In this document: piece by piece, positions 6,260-13,202 of the stretch
How the letters are laid out: each line of letters opens with the position of its first letter
Position numbering within the stretch: position 1 is the stretch's first letter
Source: an uncultured Bacteroidales bacterium
GTDB lineage: Bacteria > Bacteroidota > Bacteroidia > Bacteroidales > Muribaculaceae
Length of the DNA: 15,246 nt
Direction of reading: 5' to 3'
Assembly (NCBI GenBank): GCA_945828175.1
Contig: CALZQD010000009.1
Location: 1 to 15,246 of the forward strand
The notes under the pieces: generated by a model
Seen by the model: only the letters and a program-made list of their open reading frames with translations
Database searches by the model: none
Told to the model about the DNA's origin: nothing
Position numbers and translations under genes: made by a program

Positions 6260-7593
6260 ACCCTTTGCCGGCTTGCGAGCCGCTTTTGTTTTTACTGAAT
6301 AGCGTCGGCGTTGAGATTGCCGACTTCGATGCTCCCAGAATCATCGCTCTTGTCATCGCTCTGATGGCGCTTTTTGTCTCGGCTTTTATCTCGGGCAGCG
6401 AAATTGCATGCTTCTCGCTGACTCAGTCGCAGCTCGAAGAACTCGAAGAATCGCCAAAAGGCCGCAACATCGTCAAAATGATGTCTCAGCCCGAAAAGCT
6501 TTTGGCTACGATATTGATTACCAACAATCTCGTCAACGTCACAATCGTCGTGCTCTGTAACTTCGCTCTCGGACCTATCTTCAATACAATGAGTCCGGTG
6601 TGGAGCTTCATCCTTCAGACAGTGCTGCTTACCTTCCTGATTCTGCTCTTCGGCGAGATTCTGCCGAAACTCTACGCCAACAACAATCAGGTCAGATGGG
6701 CCACCTTCGCCTCGGGCGGACTGATGGCCTTCATGAAGATATTCTCTCCGCTGTCGCGCCTGCTCGTCAGCTCGACAAAGGTCGTCAACCGCGTCGTCGC
6801 CAAACAGCCGCAGAGCATCACCCCCGAAGACCTCTCGCAGGCCCTCGAAATAACCGACGTAGCCGCAGGCGATGAAAAAGATATGCTCGAAGGCATTCTC
6901 AAGTTCGGCGACACAACGGCATCCGAGGTCATGACCCCGCGCATCCGCGTCACCGACATCGACTATGAGGCCGGCTTCGACGAAGTCGTCAAAATCGTCA
7001 TCGAGAGCGGCTACTCGCGCCTGCCAGTCTACGAAAACTCGCTCGACACGATAAAGGGCATCCTCTATGCCCGCGACCTGCTGCCATATATCGGCAAGAA
7101 GACCGACGGTTTCAAATGGCAAACCCTTCTGCGCGAGCCGTATTATGTGCCCGAATCGCGCATGATCGACGACCTGCTCGAAGATTTCCGCCAGAAAAAG
7201 ATCCACCTCGCCATCGTCGTCGACGAATTCGGCGGCACCCAAGGCATCGTCACCCTCGAAGACGTGCTCGAGGAAATCGTCGGCGACATCAACGACGAAT
7301 ACGACGAAGAAGAGCAGACCTACAAACGCCTGCGCGACAATACATTCATCTTCGAAGGCCAGACGCTACTGACCGATTTCTTCCGCATCACCGAGCTCAA
7401 CAGCGAGGACTATGAAGATGTCACCGAAGACGCCGAGACCCTCGCCGGCATGCTCCTCGCCATCAAGGGCGACTTCCCCAAAGACAAAGAGCCGCTGGTC
7501 TACGGCCGCTGCCGCTTCCTCGTGCTCGACGTCACCGATCACCGCATCGTCAGCGTCCGCGTAAAGGTAATGCCTGAAAATCAGACAGAATGA
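6250..7593 (+). CDS. gldE: GldE-like CNNM/CBS/CorC-domain membrane protein
   Basis: A 447-residue protein with the layout of the HlyC/CorC (CNNM) family in its Bacteroidota GldE form. It has a short N-terminus, three to four membrane segments (about 30-52, 85-110 and 118-140, with the SGSEIACFSL motif near 48-57), two CBS domains (about 210-345, VMTPRIRVTDID and IVVDEFGGTQGIVTLEDVLEEIVGDI motifs) and a C-terminal CorC_HlyC transporter-associated domain (about 360-440). In gliding Bacteroidota GldE is linked to lipoprotein GldD; in non-gliding gut members the pair is conserved but its role is unclear, with ion transport possible. I use the TTG at 6250: it gives an MDIDPLP start like that of relatives, and no in-frame ATG lies upstream. 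It overlaps gldD by 4 bp. Confidence 0.93.
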   Translation: MDIDPLPACEPLLFLLNSVGVEIADFDAPRIIALVIALMALFVSAFISGSEIACFSLTQSQLEELEESPKGRNIVKMMSQPEKLLATILITNNLVNVTIVVLCNFALGPIFNTMSPVWSFILQTVLLTFLILLFGEILPKLYANNNQVRWATFASGGLMAFMKIFSPLSRLLVSSTKVVNRVVAKQPQSITPEDLSQALEITDVAAGDEKDMLEGILKFGDTTASEVMTPRIRVTDIDYEAGFDEVVKIVIESGYSRLPVYENSLDTIKGILYARDLLPYIGKKTDGFKWQTLLREPYYVPESRMIDDLLEDFRQKKIHLAIVVDEFGGTQGIVTLEDVLEEIVGDINDEYDEEEQTYKRLRDNTFIFEGQTLLTDFFRITELNSEDYEDVTEDAETLAGMLLAIKGDFPKDKEPLVYGRCRFLVLDVTDHRIVSVRVKVMPENQTE

Positions 7594-8168
7594 AACTGCC
7601 GCTTATCTGCGTCATCACGCTCGCGGCCACCTGCGCCACCGCCTGCGGCGGCCACGACGACACGGCGACTCCGCGTCGCCGCGCCTATCAGCGCATCGAG
7701 GCTTACGCTCCCGAATACACTGCCGTCGACAGCCTCCCCGTCAGATTGCTCGTCAACTCGTCGGCTACAGTCTCTCGCCCGCGCCGCGACTGGGTCAACG
7801 TAAGCTATCCGCGTTATAATGCCACCATATTCATCTCTGTCACAGAGGCTGACAGCGGCAATATCGACGACGTCATCGCCAACCGCATCGAGCGTATCGC
7901 CCTCAACGCCGGCGATGTTCGGGTCGACGCACTCGACATCGACAACGGTCGATTCTCATCGACACTCTACGACGCACCGGCAGCCGTTGCGATGCCGCTG
8001 CAGTTCGTCGCCACCGACGGCAAGTCGTTGGTCGTCAGTGCATCGGTATTCTTCGATAATGCCGACCGCATCACATCGCTCGACTCTGTCGCCCCGGCCG
8101 TCGAGGCCATACGCCGCGACCTGACGACAGCACTCGACAGTCTCGACTACCGTTTAGCAAATGATTGA
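7590..8168 (+). CDS. gldD: GldD-like gliding-motility-associated lipoprotein
   Basis: A 192-residue lipoprotein with N-terminal signal MKLPLICVITLAATCATAC; Cys19 before GGHDD is the likely lipidated residue. The mature protein has the GldD pattern: a proline/arginine-rich start (PRRRAYQRIEAY), a central WVNVSYPRYNATIFISV motif, then alternating strands and a C-terminal helix (VEAIRRDLTTALDSLDYRL). Its ATG overlaps the gldE stop (ATGA) and its end overlaps the next gene by 8 bp, so the three genes should be translationally coupled. GldD is required for gliding and for stable type IX secretion-related function in Flavobacterium; whether this organism has that machinery cannot be told from the window. 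Confidence 0.85.
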   Translation: MKLPLICVITLAATCATACGGHDDTATPRRRAYQRIEAYAPEYTAVDSLPVRLLVNSSATVSRPRRDWVNVSYPRYNATIFISVTEADSGNIDDVIANRIERIALNAGDVRVDALDIDNGRFSSTLYDAPAAVAMPLQFVATDGKSLVVSASVFFDNADRITSLDSVAPAVEAIRRDLTTALDSLDYRLAND

Positions 8169-8703
8169 AGTATTTAAATATGACGATATTACGCTCGGCG
8201 TAGCCCCAATTTTAGCAGACGCGGGCCAAACGCGAGCCGAGCGCGAGCGGGCAGCCGTCAGCGTTATCGTCGCTCACTTTTTCGGCTCCAATGCAGGCAT
8301 CGGTCATCGCGAAAGCGGCGCGCCATATCTCGTCGGTCATGAAGATATAAGCCTGACCATCAGCCATAGCCGCGACTATGCCGCAGTAGCTTTTTCAGCA
8401 GTGCGCACCGTCGGCGTCGACATTGAGCAATGGCGCGAACAGCTCGTGCGCGTCGCGCCGCGAGTATTGTCAGAATCCGAAATGGCAGTCTACGGCGCCT
8501 CGTCCGACCTGCTATTGCGCGCCTGGACCATGAAAGAAGCACTCTACAAAGCCGCACTGACTCCCGGCCTCGACTTCAGACGCGACATCGTGCTTTCGCC
8601 CCACCCCACATCAACCGCCGCCAATGTCGCCGGCCGCCCCTTCACAATAATCACAACCCTCCCCCTCGCCACCAACACCCTGACCCTCGTGGCAGAAGGA
8701 TAA
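8161..8703 (+). CDS. 4'-phosphopantetheinyl transferase (Sfp/AcpS superfamily)
   Basis: A 180-residue enzyme that would move the phosphopantetheine arm of coenzyme A onto a serine of an acyl or peptidyl carrier protein. Recognisable motifs are ISLTISHSRDYAAVAFS (about 63-79), the magnesium-binding VGVDIE (about 84-89) and WTMKEALYKA (about 122-131). The substrate-binding C-terminal half continues to the end. It is shorter than Sfp itself, as usual for Bacteroidota members. It overlaps gldD by 8 bp and ends 12 bp from the convergent nucleotidyltransferase gene, with no terminator visible between them. The carrier protein it serves is unknown; no biosynthetic cluster lies nearby, so the housekeeping acyl carrier protein is a likely target. 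Confidence 0.93.
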   Translation: MIEVFKYDDITLGVAPILADAGQTRAERERAAVSVIVAHFFGSNAGIGHRESGAPYLVGHEDISLTISHSRDYAAVAFSAVRTVGVDIEQWREQLVRVAPRVLSESEMAVYGASSDLLLRAWTMKEALYKAALTPGLDFRRDIVLSPHPTSTAANVAGRPFTIITTLPLATNTLTLVAEG

Positions 8704-8715
8704 TGTCAATCCCCC

Positions 8716-9015
8716 TCACCCATATATTAATTGCTTTGAGCGGTCAAGTTCTTTACGGAAGATTTGATTTTTTACGGCTGTTTCATCAACCATATCAACC
8801 TTACGGCCAAGCAGATGCTGCAGCTCGTCAATAAAGTCGAAAAAAGTAATAAACAAATCGTGAATCTGCTCATAATGAAACACCACCGAAAAATCGACGT
8901 CACTCTCATCATTGAAACGCGGCGTCAGTATAGACCCGAAGACCCACAACTTCGCCACCTTGTATTTTTTACACAAGGCAACAATCTGGTCCATATGCAG
9001 TTCAATCAATTTCAT
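8716..9015 (-). CDS. Orphan MNT-type nucleotidyltransferase domain protein
   Basis: A 99-residue minimal nucleotidyltransferase. The motif GSILTPRFNDESDVDFSVVF (27-46) gives the GS pair and the DxD catalytic pair (Asp39, Asp41), and the third acidic residue is in RKVDMVD (Asp74 or Asp77). Family members often act as antitoxins that AMPylate a HEPN RNase partner. No HEPN-like gene adjoins it on either side, so it is either an orphan or its partner is elsewhere. Its promoter is a perfect consensus whose -7 box ends only 5 bp before the ATG; either the mRNA is leaderless or translation starts at Met8 (8994). Both versions keep the catalytic motifs. Confidence 0.85.
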   Translation of the reverse strand: MKLIELHMDQIVALCKKYKVAKLWVFGSILTPRFNDESDVDFSVVFHYEQIHDLFITFFDFIDELQHLLGRKVDMVDETAVKNQIFRKELDRSKQLIYG

Positions 9016-9020
9016 ACCTG

Positions 9021-9051
9021 CAAATATATCAATTTATTATGATATAACAAA
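9021..9051 (-). promoter_or_regulatory. Consensus promoter abutting the nucleotidyltransferase start
   Basis: On the minus strand, TTTG (9048-9051), 19 bp, TATATTTG (9021-9028). Transcription would start within a few bases of the ATG at 9015. Confidence 0.8.
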
Positions 9052-9107
9052 CAAGCGGTCATTAACTTTCACCACTGACGGTAATTAAACGTCTAAGAGT
9101 ATATATT

Positions 9108-10271
9108 TCATTGCAAGTTTATTCCTCTTACCCGGGCGTTTGTTCTCATTGCCAAGGTTATGGCTTCGCCGCCTAAGGCGATATTGGCGAGGAGATAATG
9201 GCGGCGGCCATTCCATTTAACTGTATGGCCCGCAATCTCAGCAGTTTTCAATAATTGCCGACGGAAATCATCATCGCCCATATAAGTCGCACTACCGATG
9301 GCAAATGCTGTGCCGCTCGGACTGAGGTTGAGTATTATCGGGCCGGCATCTATGTCATTGCCAAACAAACAACTGCGGTCGTGATACTCCTTTATACCCG
9401 AAACCGGGAAATTTTGGCGGAAGTATTTTTTAAGCCTATCATACTGCTCGCCAGCATATTCATCATCCAATAACGTTAGATAATAACAGTTAAGCGCCGA
9501 ATATGAGCCTTTCACTTCGCCGATGGGCTTGCCGTTTTCATCAAGAAACGAAGCAAGGAGTCCCGTCTCGACATCGCACCACTCGTTCTTAGCCTTCTCG
9601 AGCCATCGTTTGACAGTCGATGCATATTTGCCATCATTGAGCCGATTGTAATCACTTAGAGCCACTATTGCCACCATCATGTCAGGTACATAAATAGGCT
9701 CATCGGGATATGTTGGCAGGTTAAGTATCGGCGAGTGTAGAATGCGGCAATTCATCGTCGCACACAGCGAATCATGTAAGTTGTCATACTTGTCATCGCC
9801 GCTCAATCTCCTATAATTTCCTATCATCCAAGCAAGATGGCTTAGATAAGAAACATGGCTTTTATCACCGTCGAGAGACTCGAGCGGCTCTTCGCCCCAT
9901 CGCAGAAAGTCATAAAGACTCAGCGTCGGCGACTTCACGATTCTGATGAGACTGTCAATCGTCGAAACTGCCTTTTCTCTCGTCTCGGGATATAATTCGG
10001 CAATATTCGCGAGGGCTGACGTCAGCATCGAGCACGAATATAGAGCCCACTCGCCTTGAAACTGCAGCCCTATCCCATGAGGCATTTCGTTGAGCAACTG
10101 CAACGGGTCGACGACAATCTTGTCAACGAGATAATTCTTTCGCTCGATTATATCATCTCTCTCCTCCTCAAACGTCCCATTGCCCCAACACGACCAAACA
10201 ACCCACACTACTTTAACAAGAATCAGCGACAAAATAGTGATAAATAAAGTCTTATGCCGGACAATAAACAT
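9108..10271 (-). CDS. Membrane-anchored protein of unknown function, paired with the SanA-like gene
   Basis: A 387-residue protein with an N-terminal signal-anchor helix (about 9-28, LFITILSLILVKVVWVVW) and a large exported part of about 355 residues. That part is rich in helices with aromatic and cysteine residues, e.g. FQGEWALYSCSMLTSALANI, DNLHDSLCATMN, YSALNCYYLTLL and GTAFAIGSATYMGDDDFRRQ. The evenly spaced helical repeats suggest an alpha/alpha-toroid fold, as in glycoside hydrolases or linalool dehydratase-isomerase-like proteins. This is a guess from pattern, not a match I can prove. It begins 14 bp after the SanA-like gene on the same strand, so the pair is probably one operon. An envelope role fits both members. 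Confidence 0.7.
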   Translation of the reverse strand: MFIVRHKTLFITILSLILVKVVWVVWSCWGNGTFEEERDDIIERKNYLVDKIVVDPLQLLNEMPHGIGLQFQGEWALYSCSMLTSALANIAELYPETREKAVSTIDSLIRIVKSPTLSLYDFLRWGEEPLESLDGDKSHVSYLSHLAWMIGNYRRLSGDDKYDNLHDSLCATMNCRILHSPILNLPTYPDEPIYVPDMMVAIVALSDYNRLNDGKYASTVKRWLEKAKNEWCDVETGLLASFLDENGKPIGEVKGSYSALNCYYLTLLDDEYAGEQYDRLKKYFRQNFPVSGIKEYHDRSCLFGNDIDAGPIILNLSPSGTAFAIGSATYMGDDDFRRQLLKTAEIAGHTVKWNGRRHYLLANIALGGEAITLAMRTNARVRGINLQ

Positions 10272-10285
10272 ACTCCCACATTCAA

Positions 10286-10903
10286 TTACATAAAAACATC
10301 TATGAACATCTTTACACGAGCAAGGAATTCGCGCAGCGTATTCTTGATGCGACTACTATATACGGGCGATGGTTTGGCATTATAGCCAACGGCATAAATA
10401 CTATATTTATCAGCAAGATATATTGCTCGTTCATTATGGTATTCCTGTGAAATTAGCGTCAAGCTGTCGAGTCCATATACTTCCTTTGCTTTTGCTATGG
10501 AATTGAGCGTTCGCGTTCCTTCATAATCCAATATTATTCTATCAGCCGGGACGCCTCGGGCTACCAATGAGTCGAGAATTGCCTTAGGTTCGTCGCAGCC
10601 GTTCTTTTGAGTCCGGGAGTAATCGCCGCCGCTGGCTATGATATAGTCAACCTTGCCTGCCTTATACAATTCATCAGCTGCCTTAATACGATTGTCAAAA
10701 TAATAATTGTGTACTCCCGCCGGAGTAATAGGTGATGTCGCTAATAACAAGCCTACCTTATTGTGCGGCACGTCTCTAACCACGTCATATGTTCTACCAC
10801 TTGCGTTGACCGACACAACTATGTAGCAACAGGCAATCACAGCAATCGTCAAAACAATCGCTGTCAAAAATAAACGAATTATCTTCTTTCGCATCATTAT
10901 CAT
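10286..10903 (-). CDS. SanA/YdcF family (DUF218) membrane protein
   Basis: A 205-residue protein: an N-terminal transmembrane anchor (about 10-30, LFLTAIVLTIAVIACCYIVV) and a DUF218 domain outside the membrane. Family motifs are HNKVGLLLATSP, NRIKAADELYKAGKVDYIIASGGDYS, EPKAILDSLVARGVPADRIILDYEGTRTLNSIAKAKEVYG and TLISQEYHNERAIYLADKY, each in the usual order. In E. coli SanA and ElyC/YdcF affect envelope barrier function and peptidoglycan-precursor metabolism; the enzymatic activity is not settled. An alternative start is Met4 (10894). It is the first gene of a probable two-gene operon. A -7-like TAAGTTTC upstream is one base off consensus and lacks a -33 box. Confidence 0.9.
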   Translation of the reverse strand: MIMMRKKIIRLFLTAIVLTIAVIACCYIVVSVNASGRTYDVVRDVPHNKVGLLLATSPITPAGVHNYYFDNRIKAADELYKAGKVDYIIASGGDYSRTQKNGCDEPKAILDSLVARGVPADRIILDYEGTRTLNSIAKAKEVYGLDSLTLISQEYHNERAIYLADKYSIYAVGYNAKPSPVYSSRIKNTLREFLARVKMFIDVFM

Positions 10904-11065
10904 AATTAATACACTCAGCCATAAAACTGAATCATGTCTGAAACTTAACTTTTTGACTGCAATATTAGTCTAATTTATTAAACAGTCAGTCATCGCCTGA
11001 CAATGATTGTATGAAAGCCATCGATTGTTGTATAAAATACCGATAATCATTTATAACGATATAAC

Positions 11066-11101
11066 AAAAAAAACCGAACCATGAATTGCTTCGTGGTTCG
11101 G
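11066..11101 (-). terminator. Strong intrinsic terminator with a GCAA tetraloop
   Basis: Read on the minus strand, a 12-bp stem (11090-11101 with 11074-11085, one G-T pair) is closed by a GCAA loop, which is of the stable GNRA class, and is followed at once by eight T residues (A11066-A11073 on the plus strand). It is the best terminator in the window, yet no clear minus-strand gene lies upstream. Confidence 0.88.
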
Positions 11102-11126
11102 CGGGTTGGTGGAATGTTCTGACCAA

Positions 11127-11213
11127 TTATCGAACTTTCTGAGGGGATTTTCGCAAATTGTGGAATTTATCAAAGCTAACTCTTTTGTGGCTCAACGTCT
11201 CAAAAATTGGCAT
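11127..11213 (-). CDS. Possible 28-residue basic peptide
   Basis: ATG at 11213 opens a short frame starting MPIFETLSHKRVSFDKF and ending ...RKSPQKVR before TAA at 11127. It is strongly basic, with evenly spaced Lys/Arg and aromatic residues. Its stop is about 25 bp upstream of the strong terminator, which is what a real small transcript would look like. No promoter match was found, and it could also be the relic of a larger gene such as an integrase tail. Confidence 0.3.
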   Translation of the reverse strand: MPIFETLSHKRVSFDKFHNLRKSPQKVR

Positions 11214-11410
11214 GAATAGCAGTAAGATTGTTAGTGATGTACTATGGTAATGCTATGTAATTGAATTAAGACGCAATACCGCAAGAATGATTTGCGATAA
11301 ATTATTACAATACAATTGGATATAACTCCTCCCACCTCACTGTATCCCACCTCTTAAATGCGGCATATAGGGAGGAAGGGGGTATGCCATCGGTATCCAA
11401 CAGAAAACTT

Positions 11411-11454
11411 CCCAATTTTTTTATTTTCAAAATTTTGAGTGAAAATATTGGGGG
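11411..11454. repeat. Imperfect AT-rich inverted repeat upstream of the primase-like gene
   Basis: ATTTTCA (11423-11429) pairs with TGAAAAT (11440-11446), and outer CCCAAT (11411-11416) with ATTGGG (11447-11452). A six-T bulge lies on one arm. It lies just before the promoter and could be an operator or a replication-related site. Confidence 0.45.
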
Positions 11455-11460
11455 CGGGAT

Positions 11461-11491
11461 TTCGCGGAATGAAGCGTTTGCAGTATGTTTG
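11461..11491 (+). promoter_or_regulatory. Promoter for the primase-like gene
   Basis: TTCG (11461-11464, three of four -33 bases), 19-bp spacer, TATGTTTG (11484-11491, exact -7 match). It gives a leader of about 60 nt before the ATG at 11558. Confidence 0.6.
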
Positions 11492-11557
11492 GAGTGAAAA
11501 CTAAGCTGTGTAGGCGAAACCCTGCACATATCAAATAAAAATCATATCTAATAATGA

Positions 11558-12901
11558 ATGAGAAAATTAAAACTAAGCGTATCGACAGAACGCTTTGAAC
11601 GAAAAGAGGACATTGTTCCTAAGCTGCTCAAGTTTGAGCAAGATTTATTAACAGTGGAGGAATTTGAGGGGAAGGTCAAGGAGGGTTATTGCTTTTGCCA
11701 CTGGTTTAATAGTACCAATGAGATATTCTCGATTGCTGAGAAGACGAAAAGTAATTTTGACTGTGCTAATGTTGTTTTCGTTGATATCGATGATTACGAC
11801 GTGGAGATGAAGGAGTTTGTCAGACATTTGCCGCGTCAGCCGACTGTCTACTATACAACTCCAAGCAACGGGAAGAATGGCAAATATCGGTATAGGCTTT
11901 GCTATCTGTTCAACCAAGACATTAAGGATAGCGAAACATTTACAACTATATATAACGGTATTGTCAACAGTTTCAGAATATCATATCCCGATTATCCCGA
12001 CAAGGATAAATGTGGTAGCGTATCAGCGCAATATATGAACGGCAACGGAAGTCCTAACTGTGAGGTATATTCAACGGATTGCGTTTATACACCTAGCGAT
12101 TTTGGTGTGTCATACACGTCAACCACAGCCTCGACAGATAACTTTAAAGTCAACCCAGCACCTAAAAAGCGGAGCAATAAGGATGAGAGTAAGGAGTTCC
12201 CATTTACTGACTTGGAGTTTAAGGCCGATTTCTTTTCGATGAGTCCTAATGACCTAATAGTAAAATACTACCAGCGATATCACTTCTTTGACAGCACGGA
12301 GTTGGAATATAATGAAGAAGGCTATGCCCTTATCGGTGAGGATTACCGACAGATTTTTCGACGTTGGTATTTAGACATTTCCACAGATGATAAAGGGAGG
12401 GAACATAAAGCGACGGTGTTACGTAAAAGGCGAGATGGGGATAAACGTCGGTATTATATGTATCTGTCGGCATTGATACGAAAACAAATCATGCCTGATA
12501 TTACATTTGAGCATCTGCTTTATAATCTCGTGTGTGAGCGACAATACTTTTATGATAATTCCGACCGCGTACTGACTAACCAATTTTTGATGGAGAAAGC
12601 ACTGACGGTTATAAATACTCCGATAGAGAAAATCTCGCTTGGTTCATATAGAAAGAGACCAAAGTATAAGATAGATCGGGAGTTTTGCCGCAAAAACGGG
12701 ATAAAGCCAGTGGCACTGAGCAATATGGTGCGCTCTAAACTATACACGGAGAAGATTGGCGAATTATATGACTGCAATCTTAGTGTTGCCGAGAACTTAA
12801 AGAATATTCGTTCTCATGGCGTGAAAGTAGGCAAAACTAAGCTCTATCAGTTCTGCAAGGAGATGGGGTTATCGACAAAGCCACATAAGGTAAAAGACTA
12901 A
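11558..12901 (+). CDS. Primase-like (AEP-type) protein with C-terminal helix-turn-helix, mobile-element type
   Basis: A 447-residue protein. The N-terminal 190 residues resemble the archaeo-eukaryotic primase-like fold in replication proteins of mobile elements and in the VirE-N/primase group of Bacteroidales. The hydrophobic strand VVFVDIDDYD (about 71-80) supplies the DxD pair, then PTVYYTTPSNGKNGKYRYRL (about 95-114) gives the middle motif and SVSAQYMNGNGSPNC (about 154-168) the third. A Ser/Thr-rich linker (about 185-210) leads to a basic helical region, and the last 45 residues (SVAENLKNIRSHGVKVGKTKLYQFCKEMG) look like a DNA-binding helix-turn-helix. No helicase domain, mobilisation gene or integrase is present in the window, so it looks like an orphan or remnant of an integrated element. 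The family assignment rests on motifs only. Confidence 0.6.
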   Translation: MRKLKLSVSTERFERKEDIVPKLLKFEQDLLTVEEFEGKVKEGYCFCHWFNSTNEIFSIAEKTKSNFDCANVVFVDIDDYDVEMKEFVRHLPRQPTVYYTTPSNGKNGKYRYRLCYLFNQDIKDSETFTTIYNGIVNSFRISYPDYPDKDKCGSVSAQYMNGNGSPNCEVYSTDCVYTPSDFGVSYTSTTASTDNFKVNPAPKKRSNKDESKEFPFTDLEFKADFFSMSPNDLIVKYYQRYHFFDSTELEYNEEGYALIGEDYRQIFRRWYLDISTDDKGREHKATVLRKRRDGDKRRYYMYLSALIRKQIMPDITFEHLLYNLVCERQYFYDNSDRVLTNQFLMEKALTVINTPIEKISLGSYRKRPKYKIDREFCRKNGIKPVALSNMVRSKLYTEKIGELYDCNLSVAENLKNIRSHGVKVGKTKLYQFCKEMGLSTKPHKVKD

Positions 12902-12910
12902 ATTCAGAAT

Positions 12911-12957
12911 CTACAATTTTTCCGTTTCGGATTAATAATGTAGTAGTGCTTTTTTTA
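12911..12957 (+). terminator. Probable terminator after the primase-like gene
   Basis: CTACA (12911-12915) pairs with TGTAG (12939-12943) around an inner CCG-TTT-CGG hairpin, and a run of eight T residues follows at 12950-12957. The 6-nt gap between stem and T-run is longer than ideal. Confidence 0.55.
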
Positions 12958-12974
12958 TTATTCCGAGGAGGAAA

Positions 12975-13122
12975 AGTCCAATGTTTGTATCAAAGTCGTG
13001 AGTGTATCAATTTAATCTCTGTGGAGGTGTTGATACGCTCCTTTTCATGTGTCATTCTAATCTAAAAGATTACATGGCTCCAACACTGGACTAAAGTTAA
13101 AATCGGCATCGGATTCCCGATT
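12975..13122 (+). ncRNA. Candidate structured RNA with multi-stem fold
   Basis: There is no open frame, but there are long complementary segments. P1: AGTCCA-A-TGTT (12975-12985) pairs with AACA-C-TGGACT (13082-13092), ten pairs around one A-C mismatch. P2: GAGTGTATCA (13000-13009) pairs with TGATACGCTC (13031-13040), ten pairs including one G-U. P3: CATGT (13046-13050) pairs with ACATG (13072-13076), enclosing TAATCT-AAA-AGATTA. P2 and P3 sit side by side inside P1, forming a three-way junction. A further stem AATCGG/CCGATT follows at 13101-13122. The strand is assumed: a plus-strand RNA would read into the leader downstream, while the minus strand folds equally well apart from the G-U pair. 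I compared it by eye with RNase P, tmRNA, 6S, SRP RNA and common riboswitches and saw no match. Confidence 0.5.
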
Positions 13123-13165
13123 CTTGATATTTTGCGTTAATTTTGCAGTGAAATAGCAGCTCAAC

Positions 13166-13197
13166 CTTGCGTGATAAGAAAATTCTTGCTATATTTG
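13166..13197 (+). promoter_or_regulatory. Promoter for the structured leader and SPFH operon
   Basis: The -7 box TATATTTG (13190-13197) is an exact match; the -33 region is CTTG at 13166-13169 with a 20-bp spacer. A second -7-like TAATTTTG occurs at 13138-13145 without a good -33 box. No other promoter is evident before the zinc-ribbon gene. Confidence 0.6.
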
Positions 13198-13202
13198 CAC
13201 CG

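Larger units (their letters stand above)
10904..11557. other. Gap between the SanA-like operon and the primase-like gene
   Basis: No convincing ordinary gene is seen. It holds a very strong minus-strand terminator, a possible 28-codon ORF feeding it, an AT-rich inverted repeat and the promoter of the primase-like gene, all listed separately. The stretch 10904-11060 shows nothing I can name. A minus-strand 74-codon open frame at 11305-11529 lies over the promoter and inverted repeat and is not accepted. Confidence 0.5.

Noticed and set aside
6292..7242. 316-codon minus-strand open frame opposite gldE
   Set aside because: It is a shadow of gldE, which is complete with CNNM, CBS and CorC_HlyC regions.
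8716..9107. HEPN-MNT toxin-antitoxin pair
   Set aside because: Only the MNT half is present; neither neighbour has a HEPN RX4-6H motif or helical HEPN length.
11305..11529. 74-codon minus-strand open frame before the primase-like gene
   Set aside because: It covers the palindrome and the exact -7 box of the opposite-strand promoter. It lacks a promoter and a recognisable motif, though a conserved small gene cannot be fully excluded.
12961..13100. Resemblance of GAGGAAAAGTCC to the conserved GAGGAAAGTCC of RNase P RNA
   Set aside because: The region is far too short for RNase P RNA, and the other conserved segments and the P4 partner are missing.
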